A stretch of DNA of 64,000 nucleotides from Trichloromonas sp034006665 (lineage in GTDB: Bacteria; Desulfobacterota; Desulfuromonadia; Desulfuromonadales; Trichloromonadaceae). Numbering within the stretch: the first letter of the stretch is position 1; each line of letters begins with the position of its first letter. The position numbers and the translations under genes were made by a program. Positions 1 through 8,121 of the stretch are shown here, piece by piece. Under the pieces are notes generated by a model that saw only the letters and a list, made by a program, of their open reading frames with translations, was not told where the DNA came from and did not search any database. The stretch spans positions 1-64,000 of the forward strand of contig NZ_JAVESI010000012.1 in NCBI RefSeq assembly GCF_034006665.1, given 5' to 3'.

Positions 1-1
1 A

Positions 2-424
2 TATAATGGAATTTATGAAGAAGGTAAAAATAGTAAATTAACATATGATATTTATCAAAATTTCATATATAAAGATATTGATAAATTAATTAATAAATTT
101 AAGGATCAAAAGAATAAAAAAGGTGTTCAATATATTTTATCTGATAATAATGGAAACTATGATTATATTAAATATAATTTAAATAATAAAAAAATACATA
201 AATCTACTCCAATTTTAGATAAAAATAATAAAAAATTAAATAAAGTTGAAAGTAAAGATATTAAAGAAGGTGATATTATTATATATGGTAAAAATAATAG
301 AAAAGCTAAGATACAAAAAATAGAAAATATCGATGGTAGTGATATGGCAACATTAGTTTATATGGATAATAATGAAATAGTGGAACAACCAGTTGATATA
401 AATCTATTAAAAAAATTAAATTAA
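2..424 (+). CDS. C-terminal part of a hypothetical protein, cut by the window edge
   Basis: An open frame runs from the left edge to TAA at 422-424 and encodes at least 140 residues; the start lies outside the window. It is rich in Lys, Asn and Asp and has no motif I recognise. The last ~45 residues (KIQKIENIDGSDMATLVYMD, ending INLLKKLN) look like a small beta barrel followed by a Lys-rich tail. The layout loosely resembles the end of the protein at 5834-6157 (ending VKYILKKLKS), but that similarity is weak. The next ORF starts 1 base after the stop, so it is part of a rightward operon. Function unknown. Confidence 0.6.
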   Translation, partial: YNGIYEEGKNSKLTYDIYQNFIYKDIDKLINKFKDQKNKKGVQYILSDNNGNYDYIKYNLNNKKIHKSTPILDKNNKKLNKVESKDIKEGDIIIYGKNNRKAKIQKIENIDGSDMATLVYMDNNEIVEQPVDINLLKKLN

Positions 425-425
425 A

Positions 426-767
426 ATGAAAAATATAAAAACATATAAATTATTTATTGAAGGATATGAAGAAATTATGAAAGATATGGATTCTTCTGTT
501 GATATTAAACAAATTGAAAACGCCGAAAAAGAAATTCAAAAGTTAAAAGATAATATAGAGCAAAAAAATGAAGAACTAAAAATAAAACTTCAACAATTGG
601 AAGATTTCCAAGTTGATACATTAACAGATGATAATGTCGAAAAGATTGATAATAAAAAGAAAGAAATAGAAGAAACAATTGAGAAGATAAAGGATGATAT
701 AGAGAAACATAAAGAAACAATAGAAGTTTTTAAGAAAAAAATAGAAGATTTAAAATCAAATGAATAA
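426..767 (+). CDS. Coiled-coil protein with a capsid-targeting-like N-terminus
   Basis: This 113-aa protein is almost entirely charged heptad sequence (residues ~25-113, Glu/Lys/Ile rich) and is predicted to be one long coiled coil. Its start, MKNIKTYKLFIEGYEE, resembles the short leader on several other ORFs here and the capsid-targeting leader of T4 internal proteins (MKTYxEFIxEA type). It starts 1 base after the preceding stop and overlaps the next gene by 8 bases, so the three are probably translated together. A role as a scaffold or internal-head component is inferred from the leader and coiled coil only. Confidence 0.7.
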   Translation: MKNIKTYKLFIEGYEEIMKDMDSSVDIKQIENAEKEIQKLKDNIEQKNEELKIKLQQLEDFQVDTLTDDNVEKIDNKKKEIEETIEKIKDDIEKHKETIEVFKKKIEDLKSNE

Positions 768-984
768 TAAGAAAAAGATACAAGAACAACGAATTAGAAA
801 CATCAAATCAAAATATTATTCAAGAATAAAAAGTTTATTCAATAAATCTCTAGGAAAAGATGGTGATGTTTTTTCTAAAATTGATGAAATAGATAATTTA
901 ATAAAAGAATGTGAGAAAGAAATTAGATTATATAAAAATGAACACCCATCACATATTCAAACATTTGAAAGTTTTACAAAATAA
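760..984 (+). CDS. Small charged alpha-helical protein
   Basis: This 74-aa basic/acidic helical protein starts inside the last codons of the upstream coiled-coil gene (8-base overlap in another frame) and ends 9 bases before the 801-aa membrane protein. Residues 45-60 look like a short coiled coil. The C-terminus, IQTFESFTK, resembles the F-x-x-F part of the leader motif seen nearby, but at the wrong end. No family is recognised. The tight operon packing is the main evidence that the gene is real. Confidence 0.6.
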   Translation: MNNKKKIQEQRIRNIKSKYYSRIKSLFNKSLGKDGDVFSKIDEIDNLIKECEKEIRLYKNEHPSHIQTFESFTK

Positions 985-993
985 TTTTTACAA

Positions 994-3399
994 ATGGCAT
1001 CTAAAATAGACCAAGCATTTATTGATAATTTACAAAACTTTACTAATGCACTAGAAGGTATTGTTGAATTATTAAAAGATCAGGCGGATAAAGGAGATTT
1101 GATAAATAAAATGGCTTCTGCTATGGATGGTGATAAAATATCCAAAATGACAGAAGATATTAAAAATATATTAGATGTATCTAAAAAAGTAGATGATAGG
1201 ACAAAAGAAATATTAAATGAAATTAAAGCAGCCAGAAAACAAAAGGAAACTGGTATGTTTGAAAAAATACAAGATAAAGATAATAAGAAAAAAATTGTTG
1301 ATGGTGTAGGAGTTATAATGTTAATTGCTGGTGGTGTTTTAGCAATTGGTATGGCTTTTAAAATAATAGGTAATATTGATTTCTTATCCGTAGTTGCATT
1401 AAGTGCTGGCATATTAATGATATCACATGCATTTGCTAAAATTGCAGAAATTAAAGAATTAACACCCAAAAAAGTTTTATATACTGGACTTGCTGTTATT
1501 GGTATTGCGGCTGCTGTAACGATATCTAGTTATATATTACAAAATTTTAAACCTATGAGTGGATTACAAATGTTCTCATTTGTTATTGTTAGTACTGCAT
1601 TAGGGGTGGGTGCATATTTTATAATGAAATCATTAAATTCTTTAAAATTAGATAGTCCAAAAGATATAGCAAAAATATTATTATTACCATTGATATTACC
1701 TGCTATTGCTGGTGGTATAGTATTATCTAGTTTATTATTAACGTATATGCAACCGGTTAGTTTTATGCAGGCAATATCAGCAATATTTGTCGGTGCTATA
1801 TTAGCTGTTGGTTCTATTGCTATAATGTTTATAATGAAAGCTACTAAAGGTGTTAATCCATTGCAAATGTTAATGACAACTGCATTAATCCCTTTAATTG
1901 CTGGTGGTATTGTATTATCTTCTATTATACTTCAATATTTTGAACCAATAAAGAACCCAATCGATCTTTTAATTGGTTCAGCAGTTATTGGTTTATCATT
2001 GTTGGCTTTTACTCCTACCGTATGGATATTAGGTAAATTGCCAATACAAGCAATGTTAATTGGATCATTAGGCGTTATTGTTGTATCAGCAGCTGTTATG
2101 ATTTCATCATGGGTATTAAGTGTTGGTAATTATAGTAAATATCCAGATTTAAAATGGGCATTAGGAGCAGGTTTAAGTGTATTATTATTTAGTTTACCTA
2201 TGTTTACATTGGGTATGTTGATGTTAAGTGGTGTTGGTGCAATTGCTTTAGCACTTGGTATAGGTGCAATTGGGATTGTATCCGCTGGTATAGTTTTAGC
2301 ATCTGAAATATTAAGAAAAGGTAAATATGATGTATATCCTGGTTTAAAATGGGCATCAGGTGCAGGTTTATCATTATTTGCTTTTGGTACAGGTATGGTT
2401 ATGTTAGGTTTAATACCATTTGCTGGTAAAATATTAAGTAGGGGTAATGAACAAGTACAAATGGTAGCAAATGCCATAAAAGATGTATCTTTTATTTTAG
2501 CTGGTGGTAATTATACGGGCGGTCCAACAAAAGAATGGGCAGAAGGTATTGGATTATCATTAAGTGCTTTTGCATATGCAGCGTCAGTATCAATGGAAGG
2601 TAAATCATTATTTTCATCTGGTAATTTAAATACTGATAAATTTAGAGAATTTATGGTATCTATTGCTAGTGGTATGATAGATGTTGCAAAAGTTTTAGGA
2701 AATTATGATTGGAATGATAAACACCCAAGTAAAGAATGGGCAGAAGGAGTTGCTACATCACTAGTTCCTTTTATAGATGCATATGATTCTATAAGTCAAA
2801 GAAAAAGAGCAAAAAATGAATCTTTTGGAATTTTAATGAAAGATATCGCAACATCTATGGTAGAAGTAGCAAATATTTTAAAAGGTGGTGATTTTACAGG
2901 TGGTCCTGATGAAAATTGGGCAAATGGTATATCAAAATCATTAAATGCATTTACCGAAAGTATAAGTAATATAGATGACAAAAAGGTTAAAGTTATTAAA
3001 AAGTTTTCAGACGCAATTAAAGACTTAGGTGAAAATATAAACAAATTAAATCAAAGAGGTATAGATAAACTTAATAATTTATCAACAAGTGTAAAAATTA
3101 TATCAGTTATTGATCAAAATAAATTAGATGAAGTATTAGATATATTAGAACAAAGAAAAAAAGAATTATCTAATATTATTGAAAATCAACCAAGAAATAT
3201 AGTAGATACAACAAAACAAAAAATAGCAGATATAATAAACCCAAAATCAGAATCAGAAGATAATTCTATATTAGAACAAGCTCAAATGAATAAAAAATTT
3301 GATATGATATTAGAAAAATTTGATATTCTATTAGAATTAATGACAAAACAAAATGCAGCATCTGATGTTGGATTAGAAGATGATGAACCTACTAAATAA
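994..3399 (+). CDS. Large hydrophobic repeat protein, possibly tape-measure-like
   Basis: The protein is 801 aa. Residues 1-100 are a helical region. Residues ~105-480 contain many hydrophobic segments of ~20 residues (e.g. VGVIMLIAGGVLAIGMAF, VVALSAGILMISHAFA) separated by short charged turns. Residues ~640-801 are again charged and helical. From residue ~380 a unit of about 63 residues recurs five times with the core P-x-x-x-W-A-x-G-x-x-x-S-L-x-x-F (KYPDLKWALGAGLSV, VYPGLKWASGAGLSL, GGPTKEWAEGIGLSL, HPSKEWAEGVATSL, GGPDENWANGISKSL). Long helical phage proteins with internal hydrophobic stretches are often tail tape measures, but no family signature was seen. A membrane or virion-internal protein is equally possible. 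Confidence 0.7.
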   Translation: MASKIDQAFIDNLQNFTNALEGIVELLKDQADKGDLINKMASAMDGDKISKMTEDIKNILDVSKKVDDRTKEILNEIKAARKQKETGMFEKIQDKDNKKKIVDGVGVIMLIAGGVLAIGMAFKIIGNIDFLSVVALSAGILMISHAFAKIAEIKELTPKKVLYTGLAVIGIAAAVTISSYILQNFKPMSGLQMFSFVIVSTALGVGAYFIMKSLNSLKLDSPKDIAKILLLPLILPAIAGGIVLSSLLLTYMQPVSFMQAISAIFVGAILAVGSIAIMFIMKATKGVNPLQMLMTTALIPLIAGGIVLSSIILQYFEPIKNPIDLLIGSAVIGLSLLAFTPTVWILGKLPIQAMLIGSLGVIVVSAAVMISSWVLSVGNYSKYPDLKWALGAGLSVLLFSLPMFTLGMLMLSGVGAIALALGIGAIGIVSAGIVLASEILRKGKYDVYPGLKWASGAGLSLFAFGTGMVMLGLIPFAGKILSRGNEQVQMVANAIKDVSFILAGGNYTGGPTKEWAEGIGLSLSAFAYAASVSMEGKSLFSSGNLNTDKFREFMVSIASGMIDVAKVLGNYDWNDKHPSKEWAEGVATSLVPFIDAYDSISQRKRAKNESFGILMKDIATSMVEVANILKGGDFTGGPDENWANGISKSLNAFTESISNIDDKKVKVIKKFSDAIKDLGENINKLNQRGIDKLNNLSTSVKIISVIDQNKLDEVLDILEQRKKELSNIIENQPRNIVDTTKQKIADIINPKSESEDNSILEQAQMNKKFDMILEKFDILLELMTKQNAASDVGLEDDEPTK

Positions 3400-3447
3400 T
3401 TTTAAACTAAACCCATATTTTTAAATATATAAATAAAAAAAATTCTT

Positions 3448-3909
3448 ATGCTTAAAAAGATAAAATATTTTTATTTATATCTAAAAATTTTAAATATAAA
3501 TAAAGATAAATTAAAAATAGAACATGATCTATCTATTGATTGGGTATATAGACTTTATAAAACTTATAATCTAACAGAAATAGATATAGAAAACACTAAA
3601 AGTTTAGGACCAAAATATTTTAATGATGTTTTAAAAAAAGAAATAAATAGAATAGATAAAACATTTATTGAAATAGGATTAAGTGAATTAATCGGATTAA
3701 TGGAAGTTATTGAACTTAATGATAATCAAGTAGGAATGGCATTTAGATTTAAATTTTTTAATACTGCTAAATTATTTAAAAGAATAATATGGTTATTGTT
3801 ATATTTAATTGGTGGATTAATTGGATTTTTATTTTTTTCATATTTGGGAATTGGGATTGGACTTTTATCAATTTTTATAATATACTTAATCACAATAATA
3901 TTTGTATAA
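3448..3909 (+). CDS. Hypothetical membrane protein
   Basis: This 153-aa protein has a basic, helical, soluble-looking N-terminal ~110 residues. Two adjacent hydrophobic segments follow (about 113-130 IIWLLLYLIGGLIGFLFF and 132-153 YLGIGIGLLSIFIIYLITII), likely a C-terminal membrane hairpin. It starts 48 bases after the 801-aa gene, preceded by the A/T motif ATTTTTAAATATATAA, a possible promoter. The family is not recognised. Confidence 0.6.
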   Translation: MLKKIKYFYLYLKILNINKDKLKIEHDLSIDWVYRLYKTYNLTEIDIENTKSLGPKYFNDVLKKEINRIDKTFIEIGLSELIGLMEVIELNDNQVGMAFRFKFFNTAKLFKRIIWLLLYLIGGLIGFLFFSYLGIGIGLLSIFIIYLITIIFV

Positions 3910-3925
3910 AAAATAATTTAAATAT

Positions 3926-4345
3926 ATGATTAAAACAGACCAGTATTACGAACTAGATGATGAAATTATTGATTTTTTTAAAAAAATCGAACAAGAATTT
4001 GTGTTTGCGATTGACTTCAATTATACGTTTCAATCCAATAATAAACAGAAAAAATTAATACAAATAAAAAAGATACCAGATAATTATGCGGTTTTATTAA
4101 ATAGTGAGATATTAGTTACTGTAAATGATACTTTATTTGATAAATTAGATGAAGAAATAAAAACTATTTTATTTGAACAGGAAATAGATAAAATAATTCC
4201 AAATTTAGAAAAAGGTACATTTTCAATTACTCAACCTACTTTAAAAACATCAACAGGTATAGTTAAAAAACACACTTATGAAAAAGTCGAAAGAGCAAAT
4301 GAAGTAGAACGAATGTTAATCAAAGGATCAGATAAGGAAGAATAA
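3926..4345 (+). CDS. Conserved-looking phage protein of unknown function
   Basis: This 139-aa acidic, soluble protein has the central block NSEILVTVNDTLFDKLDEE followed by IKTILFEQEIDKI. That block recalls small phage proteins from marine T4-like genomes related to phage metallopeptidase-like folds. No HExxH zinc motif is present here (the aligned stretch is LFEQEID), so enzymatic activity is not supported. The C-terminal half (KGTFSITQPTLKTSTGIVKK) is probably beta structure with a charged tail. It starts 16 bases after the upstream membrane gene. Confidence 0.6.
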   Translation: MIKTDQYYELDDEIIDFFKKIEQEFVFAIDFNYTFQSNNKQKKLIQIKKIPDNYAVLLNSEILVTVNDTLFDKLDEEIKTILFEQEIDKIIPNLEKGTFSITQPTLKTSTGIVKKHTYEKVERANEVERMLIKGSDKEE

Positions 4346-4370
4346 AAATTTTTAAAAAATAATTTAAAAT

Positions 4371-4588
4371 ATGATCAAAAAACAAATTGAGCAAAAATTA
4401 AGAAATTATTCACTAGTTAAGATATAACATTAATAATTGCTATAATGGCTTTGGGTATTAGTATATGGTCGCTATCCATATCATATAGTGTTAAAAAAGA
4501 ATTAAATTGGTTAAATAATAAACAAGATTATGTTATAGAAGGTTTAATGTTTAAAGATTTTAATATGGATAAAAAAAATAATGATTAA
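4371..4588 (+). pseudogene. Small membrane protein gene with an apparent -1 frameshift
   Basis: An ATG at 4371 reads MIKKQIEQKLRNYSLVK and then meets TAA at 4425-4427. In the -1 frame, open from 4421, the sequence continues DITLIIAIMALGISIWSLSISY, a clear membrane segment, then a charged tail ending at TAA 4586-4588, two bases before the next gene. Joined at the overlapping K/D codons (4419-4423) the two parts make a sensible ~71-aa single-pass protein. Without a shift, the second part could start at ATG 4445 (47 aa). Sequencing error, a decayed gene and programmed shifting are all possible; no obvious slippery heptamer was seen. Confidence 0.4.
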
Positions 4589-4590
4589 AT

Positions 4591-5412
4591 ATGAGTGAAG
4601 ATAAAAAATTTAAAGAAGTATTAGATAAAGCTAAAGAATTAGAAAATATAGACTTTAAAAAAGTTAAAGATTTTAATTATGATGAATATTATAAAACAAT
4701 TGAAGAAATAGCTAAGAAAAATAATACATTTAAAAATGAGGAAGCTGAAAATTTAATAAAAAATGACAATGGTGTATTATTAAATATTGACTTTTATAAT
4801 GAATTAAATAAAAAGAAAGAAACCATTTTAAATTTAATTAGAAAGTATGATCCAAATACAGATATTATTAAAAATATGTCTGAACATGATGTGGATAAAG
4901 TATATGCGATATCTAATTATTTAGTTAATTCATATATTCAATATTTAAATGAAATGACATTTAATTTTGAATTAAAAGTAGAAGAATTAAAATTTTTAAA
5001 TAAAATTTTAACAAATGTTATTGAATACAATGGTGATGATGTATTTAATTATGTTGAATTATATGAAAATTTTTGGCAACATGTTATGACTGAATATGAG
5101 TCTGATAAATCAAAAGATGTTTATGTTTTTAAAGTAAGTATTAAAAAAATATTAATTTTACATCATTTGATAAAGAATTATAAAGTTAGAGGAATAACAA
5201 ATGAATTTAAATATTTTAGAAATATTTTATATAAAATTGCACAAACAAATAAGTTATTTAATGCCTACAATATCATTGTAGAAAGAGTTAAAGATGATTG
5301 TAAATTATGGGGTATTGCTTTAGATGAAGTTCTTTCAAATAAACAGAAAGATAATAAAGTAGAAGATATAAAAGAAATAACAGATACAAAACAAGAAAAA
5401 AAGGAAGTTTAA
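4591..5412 (+). CDS. Hypothetical alpha-helical protein
   Basis: This 273-aa protein is predicted mostly helical, with charged ends and a more ordered core (residues ~85-240, including NVIEYNGDDVFNYVELYENF and YFRNILYKIAQTNKLFNAY). No enzymatic motif is visible. It is the last gene of the rightward 1-5.4 kb operon, and its stop lies inside the stem of a terminator hairpin. A structural or assembly role is guessed from position only. Confidence 0.65.
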   Translation: MSEDKKFKEVLDKAKELENIDFKKVKDFNYDEYYKTIEEIAKKNNTFKNEEAENLIKNDNGVLLNIDFYNELNKKKETILNLIRKYDPNTDIIKNMSEHDVDKVYAISNYLVNSYIQYLNEMTFNFELKVEELKFLNKILTNVIEYNGDDVFNYVELYENFWQHVMTEYESDKSKDVYVFKVSIKKILILHHLIKNYKVRGITNEFKYFRNILYKIAQTNKLFNAYNIIVERVKDDCKLWGIALDEVLSNKQKDNKVEDIKEITDTKQEKKEV

Positions 5413-5428
5413 AACTTCCTTTTTCTTT
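5398..5428. terminator. Bidirectional Rho-independent terminator
   Basis: The inverted repeat GGAAGTTT / AAACTTCC is flanked by A-rich sequence on the left and T-rich sequence on the right. It lies between the convergent genes ending at 5412 and 5439 and can serve both strands. Confidence 0.8.
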
Positions 5429-5438
5429 TAATACAAAA

Positions 5439-5750
5439 TTATTGTGATGATTTATATGTTTCTCCTAATACATAAGCACCAACAAACGGTGTTAATGCAC
5501 CGAAGTATGTTGATAAATCTATTAAAGGTAAAGGTTTTAATATTGAAAAAACACCAACAATAGTCCATAATAATATAACTATATATGTTAATATTTCTCT
5601 TTTTGATGAATTTCCTGATTTGAATACTGTTGTTTTATTAGATTTTCTAGCAGATTCTCCCCATACATAAGCAATAATAAAACCAGTTAATGATATAAAA
5701 TATACTGACAATGTTTTAAAATCATTTACACCATTAGTATTAAAATACAT
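5439..5750 (-). CDS. Small multi-pass membrane protein
   Basis: From ATG at 5750 this is a 103-aa protein with about three hydrophobic segments (VYFISLTGFIIAYVWG, ILTYIVILLWTIVGVFSIL, YFGALTPFVGAYVLG). The segment pair G-x-x-x-A-Y-V-W/L-G-E is repeated at residues ~25-32 and ~92-97, suggesting two related helices. The same frame stays open for ~35 codons upstream (FGFIVIFLWIFFASL, another membrane segment) with no ATG, GTG or TTG, so a non-standard start or a lost start is possible. Function unknown. Confidence 0.6.
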   Translation of the reverse strand: MYFNTNGVNDFKTLSVYFISLTGFIIAYVWGESARKSNKTTVFKSGNSSKREILTYIVILLWTIVGVFSILKPLPLIDLSTYFGALTPFVGAYVLGETYKSSQ

Positions 5751-5833
5751 TAATGATGCAAAAAATATCCATAAAAATATAACTATAAAACCAAAAGTAA
5801 TCTTTTTGAATTTATTGGTATTGGTAAATTCAT

Positions 5834-6157
5834 TTATGATTTTAATTTTTTTAAAATATATTTAACATCATATTCTTTAACTTCATGTTCATTTGTATCC
5901 TTATTTATAATATCTAATAATACTAAATTACCCTTTAACCCAATTATTTGACCTGTTATACCATCAATTTCAATGAATTTACTTGATCTTAAAATATCAT
6001 AAGGGTTTCTCATAGATTTATTAGGTAAATTATTAAACATTGGTTTATTTTTATCATCCTTTGTTCCTTTTATATGATCATCATTAAAATCATTTAAATT
6101 TAAAATATCTTTATTATTTTTTGATTCATTTAAGAAATCATTAAATTTTTTAATCAT
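5834..6157 (-). CDS. Protein with capsid-targeting-like leader and small C-terminal barrel
   Basis: I chose the ATG at 6157 rather than 6190 because it lies 7 bases after the upstream stop and gives the leader MIKKFNDFLNESKNN, identical in its first 11 residues to the next gene. L-N-E|S fits the T4 prohead protease consensus (I/L-x-E). After a polar linker, residues ~60-107 (FIEIDGITGQIIGLKGNLVL then KEYDVKYILKKLKS) look like a small beta barrel. Internal-head or virion targeting is inferred from the leader; the mature function is unknown. Confidence 0.65.
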   Translation of the reverse strand: MIKKFNDFLNESKNNKDILNLNDFNDDHIKGTKDDKNKPMFNNLPNKSMRNPYDILRSSKFIEIDGITGQIIGLKGNLVLLDIINKDTNEHEVKEYDVKYILKKLKS

Positions 6158-6160
6158 TTT
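6125..6160. repeat. 36-bp direct repeat encoding the leader, copy A
   Basis: This stretch is identical over 36 bases to 6609-6644. Each copy covers the start codon and first ~11 codons of a different gene, read leftward. The sequence after the leader diverges completely, so only the leader has been duplicated. Confidence 0.9.
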
Positions 6161-6164
6161 TGTA

Positions 6165-6641
6165 TTATTCTTTTTTAGATAATTCATCATAAATGGAATT
6201 GATTAAATTATTAATAGATTTATCAGATATATTTGTAGTAAAATTAACTAATGATTTAATTAAATTTATAATTTTATTTATATCTTTTGTATCCAAATAA
6301 TAATTGTATATATTTGTATCTTTCCATATATAACTTTTATTATTCTTTATATTATAAAGACTAAAAGATATTAATTGTTGTCTATGACCTGTATATATAT
6401 CAAATGAAAAATGAACATTATATCCATCTTCTTTTACATTTATTATTGGTTTTACTATTATTTCAGCATCTATTTCTTGAATACCTGATGATGTTTTATA
6501 ATAAACCTTAATATCTTTATCAGGTAAAATATCATCAATGACTTCAACTATTCTTTTTTGGTATTCATTTTCACCTTTTTTGAAATCAATGGGTTCATGT
6601 ATATTTTTTTCATTTAAGAAATCATTAAATTTTTTAATCAT
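6165..6641 (-). CDS. Hypothetical protein with capsid-targeting-like leader
   Basis: This 158-aa protein begins MIKKFNDFLNEKN, the same leader as the next gene down to DNA level. The rest (YQKRIVEVIDDILPDKDIKV, GYNVHFSFDIYTGHRQQ) looks like one alpha/beta domain of ~140 residues with no recognised family. It sits between the 460-aa scaffold-like gene and its leader-sharing neighbour in a leftward operon. If the leader is removed after L-N-E, the mature protein would start at about residue 12. Confidence 0.65.
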   Translation of the reverse strand: MIKKFNDFLNEKNIHEPIDFKKGENEYQKRIVEVIDDILPDKDIKVYYKTSSGIQEIDAEIIVKPIINVKEDGYNVHFSFDIYTGHRQQLISFSLYNIKNNKSYIWKDTNIYNYYLDTKDINKIINLIKSLVNFTTNISDKSINNLINSIYDELSKKE

Positions 6642-6644
6642 TTT
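6609..6644. repeat. 36-bp direct repeat encoding the leader, copy B
   Basis: This is the partner of 6125-6160. It spans the ATG at 6641 and the first 11 codons of the 158-aa gene. Confidence 0.9.
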
Positions 6645-6659
6645 AGTTATTTTTATTTT

Positions 6660-8042
6660 TTAGTCTTCTGTATTATTATCATCATCAGATACTAAAGTCA
6701 TTTTACCACTAGGTGCAACATCTATTATTCTACCATCTTTTAATTCATATCTATTAAAAAAATCATTAGGTGATTCTATTTGTTTTGCTCCCTCTACTTC
6801 TTCTTCTGTTAATTGATCAGAAATATCAACTGATTCATTTATTTTAGATGATTTTTTAGCTTTCTTAATAATACCTTTTTTTAAACCTTCTGGTAATTTT
6901 CTTTGTTTTGGTGTTAAATATTTTTCTTCATCACTTTTATTAATATCATTCTTTTTATCTTTTTTATCATCTTTCTTATCATCGTCGCAGTCATTGCATT
7001 CTTCTTTATCTTTTTTATCATTTAATTTTTTACCGGATTTTTTCATTTTTTTAATAATTCCTTTCTTTAATCCTTCTGGTAATTTTCTTTGTTTTGGGGT
7101 TAGATATAATTCTTCATCATTCTTAGATTCATATAAAAAAGAATCATCATAATCAATACCTAATATATTAAATATATCTTCATATACACTAGCTAATCCA
7201 TTCCTTTCTACAAAATATATCAATTTTTGTTCCCATGTTGTAGCTTCTAATAAATTATTATCTTCTGCAAATGATTTAATATCACTTTTTACACTTTCTG
7301 ATTCTTCTCCTTCAATAATTGAGATTATGTCATTAGTATATCCATAAATATCCATATCATCTAAGATTTCGGTTATTTCATTAATTTGCCATTTTTTTAA
7401 TTTTTTATTTGATTCAAATAATTTTTTATCTTTTGATTCGTATACTGTTTCATTGAATGCGTTTTCTATCATATCTTCAGTTGCTCCAATAAAAGATAAT
7501 GCTTCTTTTTTATCACTATCTGACATCTTTCTAAATGTTACAAGAACATCATTTGTTTCTTCTAAATCATATTTAGACATTAATTTATATAATTTATCAA
7601 ATCCGTCCTTATTAATATCATAGTTTTCTGGACTTTCATGTAAATCAATAAATAATTCTTCCATTTCACCAATAGGTTTATCTATTTCAAATTCAGGTTT
7701 TTTAGATTCGTTTATTGATTCTTTTAAGTTACTCCTTTTTTTAAAATCGGTAAATCTAGATAATTTCTTAATATTAGATGGTTGTGTGGATGCAGCAGCA
7801 ATTGATTTATTATTAGCATCATTTTTGGAGAAATGTTCCCATGTATCTATTTCTCTTTTACTACTAAATGGATTATCCATATAATAAGCATTAGGCATTT
7901 TATTCTCTTTATATTTACTTGTGGTTCTTACTTTATGTTCTATATCACCACCTTCACTATCAATTGTTCTCTTCAAATTTTGAAGTTGCTTTTTAGTTCT
8001 ATCTCTTAATAGAGATTCATCTATTTTATTATTTCTTTTCAT
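6660..8042 (-). CDS. Scaffold-like protein with many [ILV]xES sites and a duplicated basic motif
   Basis: This 460-aa acidic/basic protein is mostly low-complexity and helical. It contains IDES (7), LKES (106), INES (110), LHES (134), VYES (200), LFES (208), LLEA (264), LYES (303), INES (401) and IES (422), all compatible with an I/L-x-E cleavage rule like T4 gp21. The block LTPKQRKLPEGLKKGIIKK occurs twice (residues ~314 and ~376), separated by an Asp/Lys linker holding CNDC. Residues ~215-295 may form one helical domain. It is the first gene of the leftward operon whose next two members carry the leader. Scaffold or internal-head protein is an inference. Confidence 0.6.
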   Translation of the reverse strand: MKRNNKIDESLLRDRTKKQLQNLKRTIDSEGGDIEHKVRTTSKYKENKMPNAYYMDNPFSSKREIDTWEHFSKNDANNKSIAAASTQPSNIKKLSRFTDFKKRSNLKESINESKKPEFEIDKPIGEMEELFIDLHESPENYDINKDGFDKLYKLMSKYDLEETNDVLVTFRKMSDSDKKEALSFIGATEDMIENAFNETVYESKDKKLFESNKKLKKWQINEITEILDDMDIYGYTNDIISIIEGEESESVKSDIKSFAEDNNLLEATTWEQKLIYFVERNGLASVYEDIFNILGIDYDDSFLYESKNDEELYLTPKQRKLPEGLKKGIIKKMKKSGKKLNDKKDKEECNDCDDDKKDDKKDKKNDINKSDEEKYLTPKQRKLPEGLKKGIIKKAKKSSKINESVDISDQLTEEEVEGAKQIESPNDFFNRYELKDGRIIDVAPSGKMTLVSDDDNNTED

Positions 8043-8121
8043 TTTTTCTTTTTATTTTTTAATTATATATAAAAATCTAATATTAATATTTAATATATAT
8101 TAAAAAATATAATTAATAATT
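8043..8121. promoter_or_regulatory. Divergent promoter region
   Basis: This 79-base A/T spacer separates two divergent genes. Read leftward it contains ATTTTTATATATAATTAAAA about 25 bases before the ATG at 8042, the motif found before many genes here. Read rightward it has TTTAATATATATTAAAA before the ATG at 8122. Confidence 0.5.

Noticed and set aside
1080..3044. Three minus-strand ORFs opposite the 801-aa protein
   Set aside because: No start context, no motifs, and the plus-strand gene is continuous with clear repeats.
3926..4345. Metallopeptidase call for the 139-aa protein
   Set aside because: The HExxH zinc motif is absent; only a general resemblance remains.
6158..6190. Upstream start at 6190 for the 5834-6157 gene
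   Set aside because: It would overlap the preceding gene and hide the leader MIKKFNDFLNE, which is shared exactly with the neighbour when 6157 is used.
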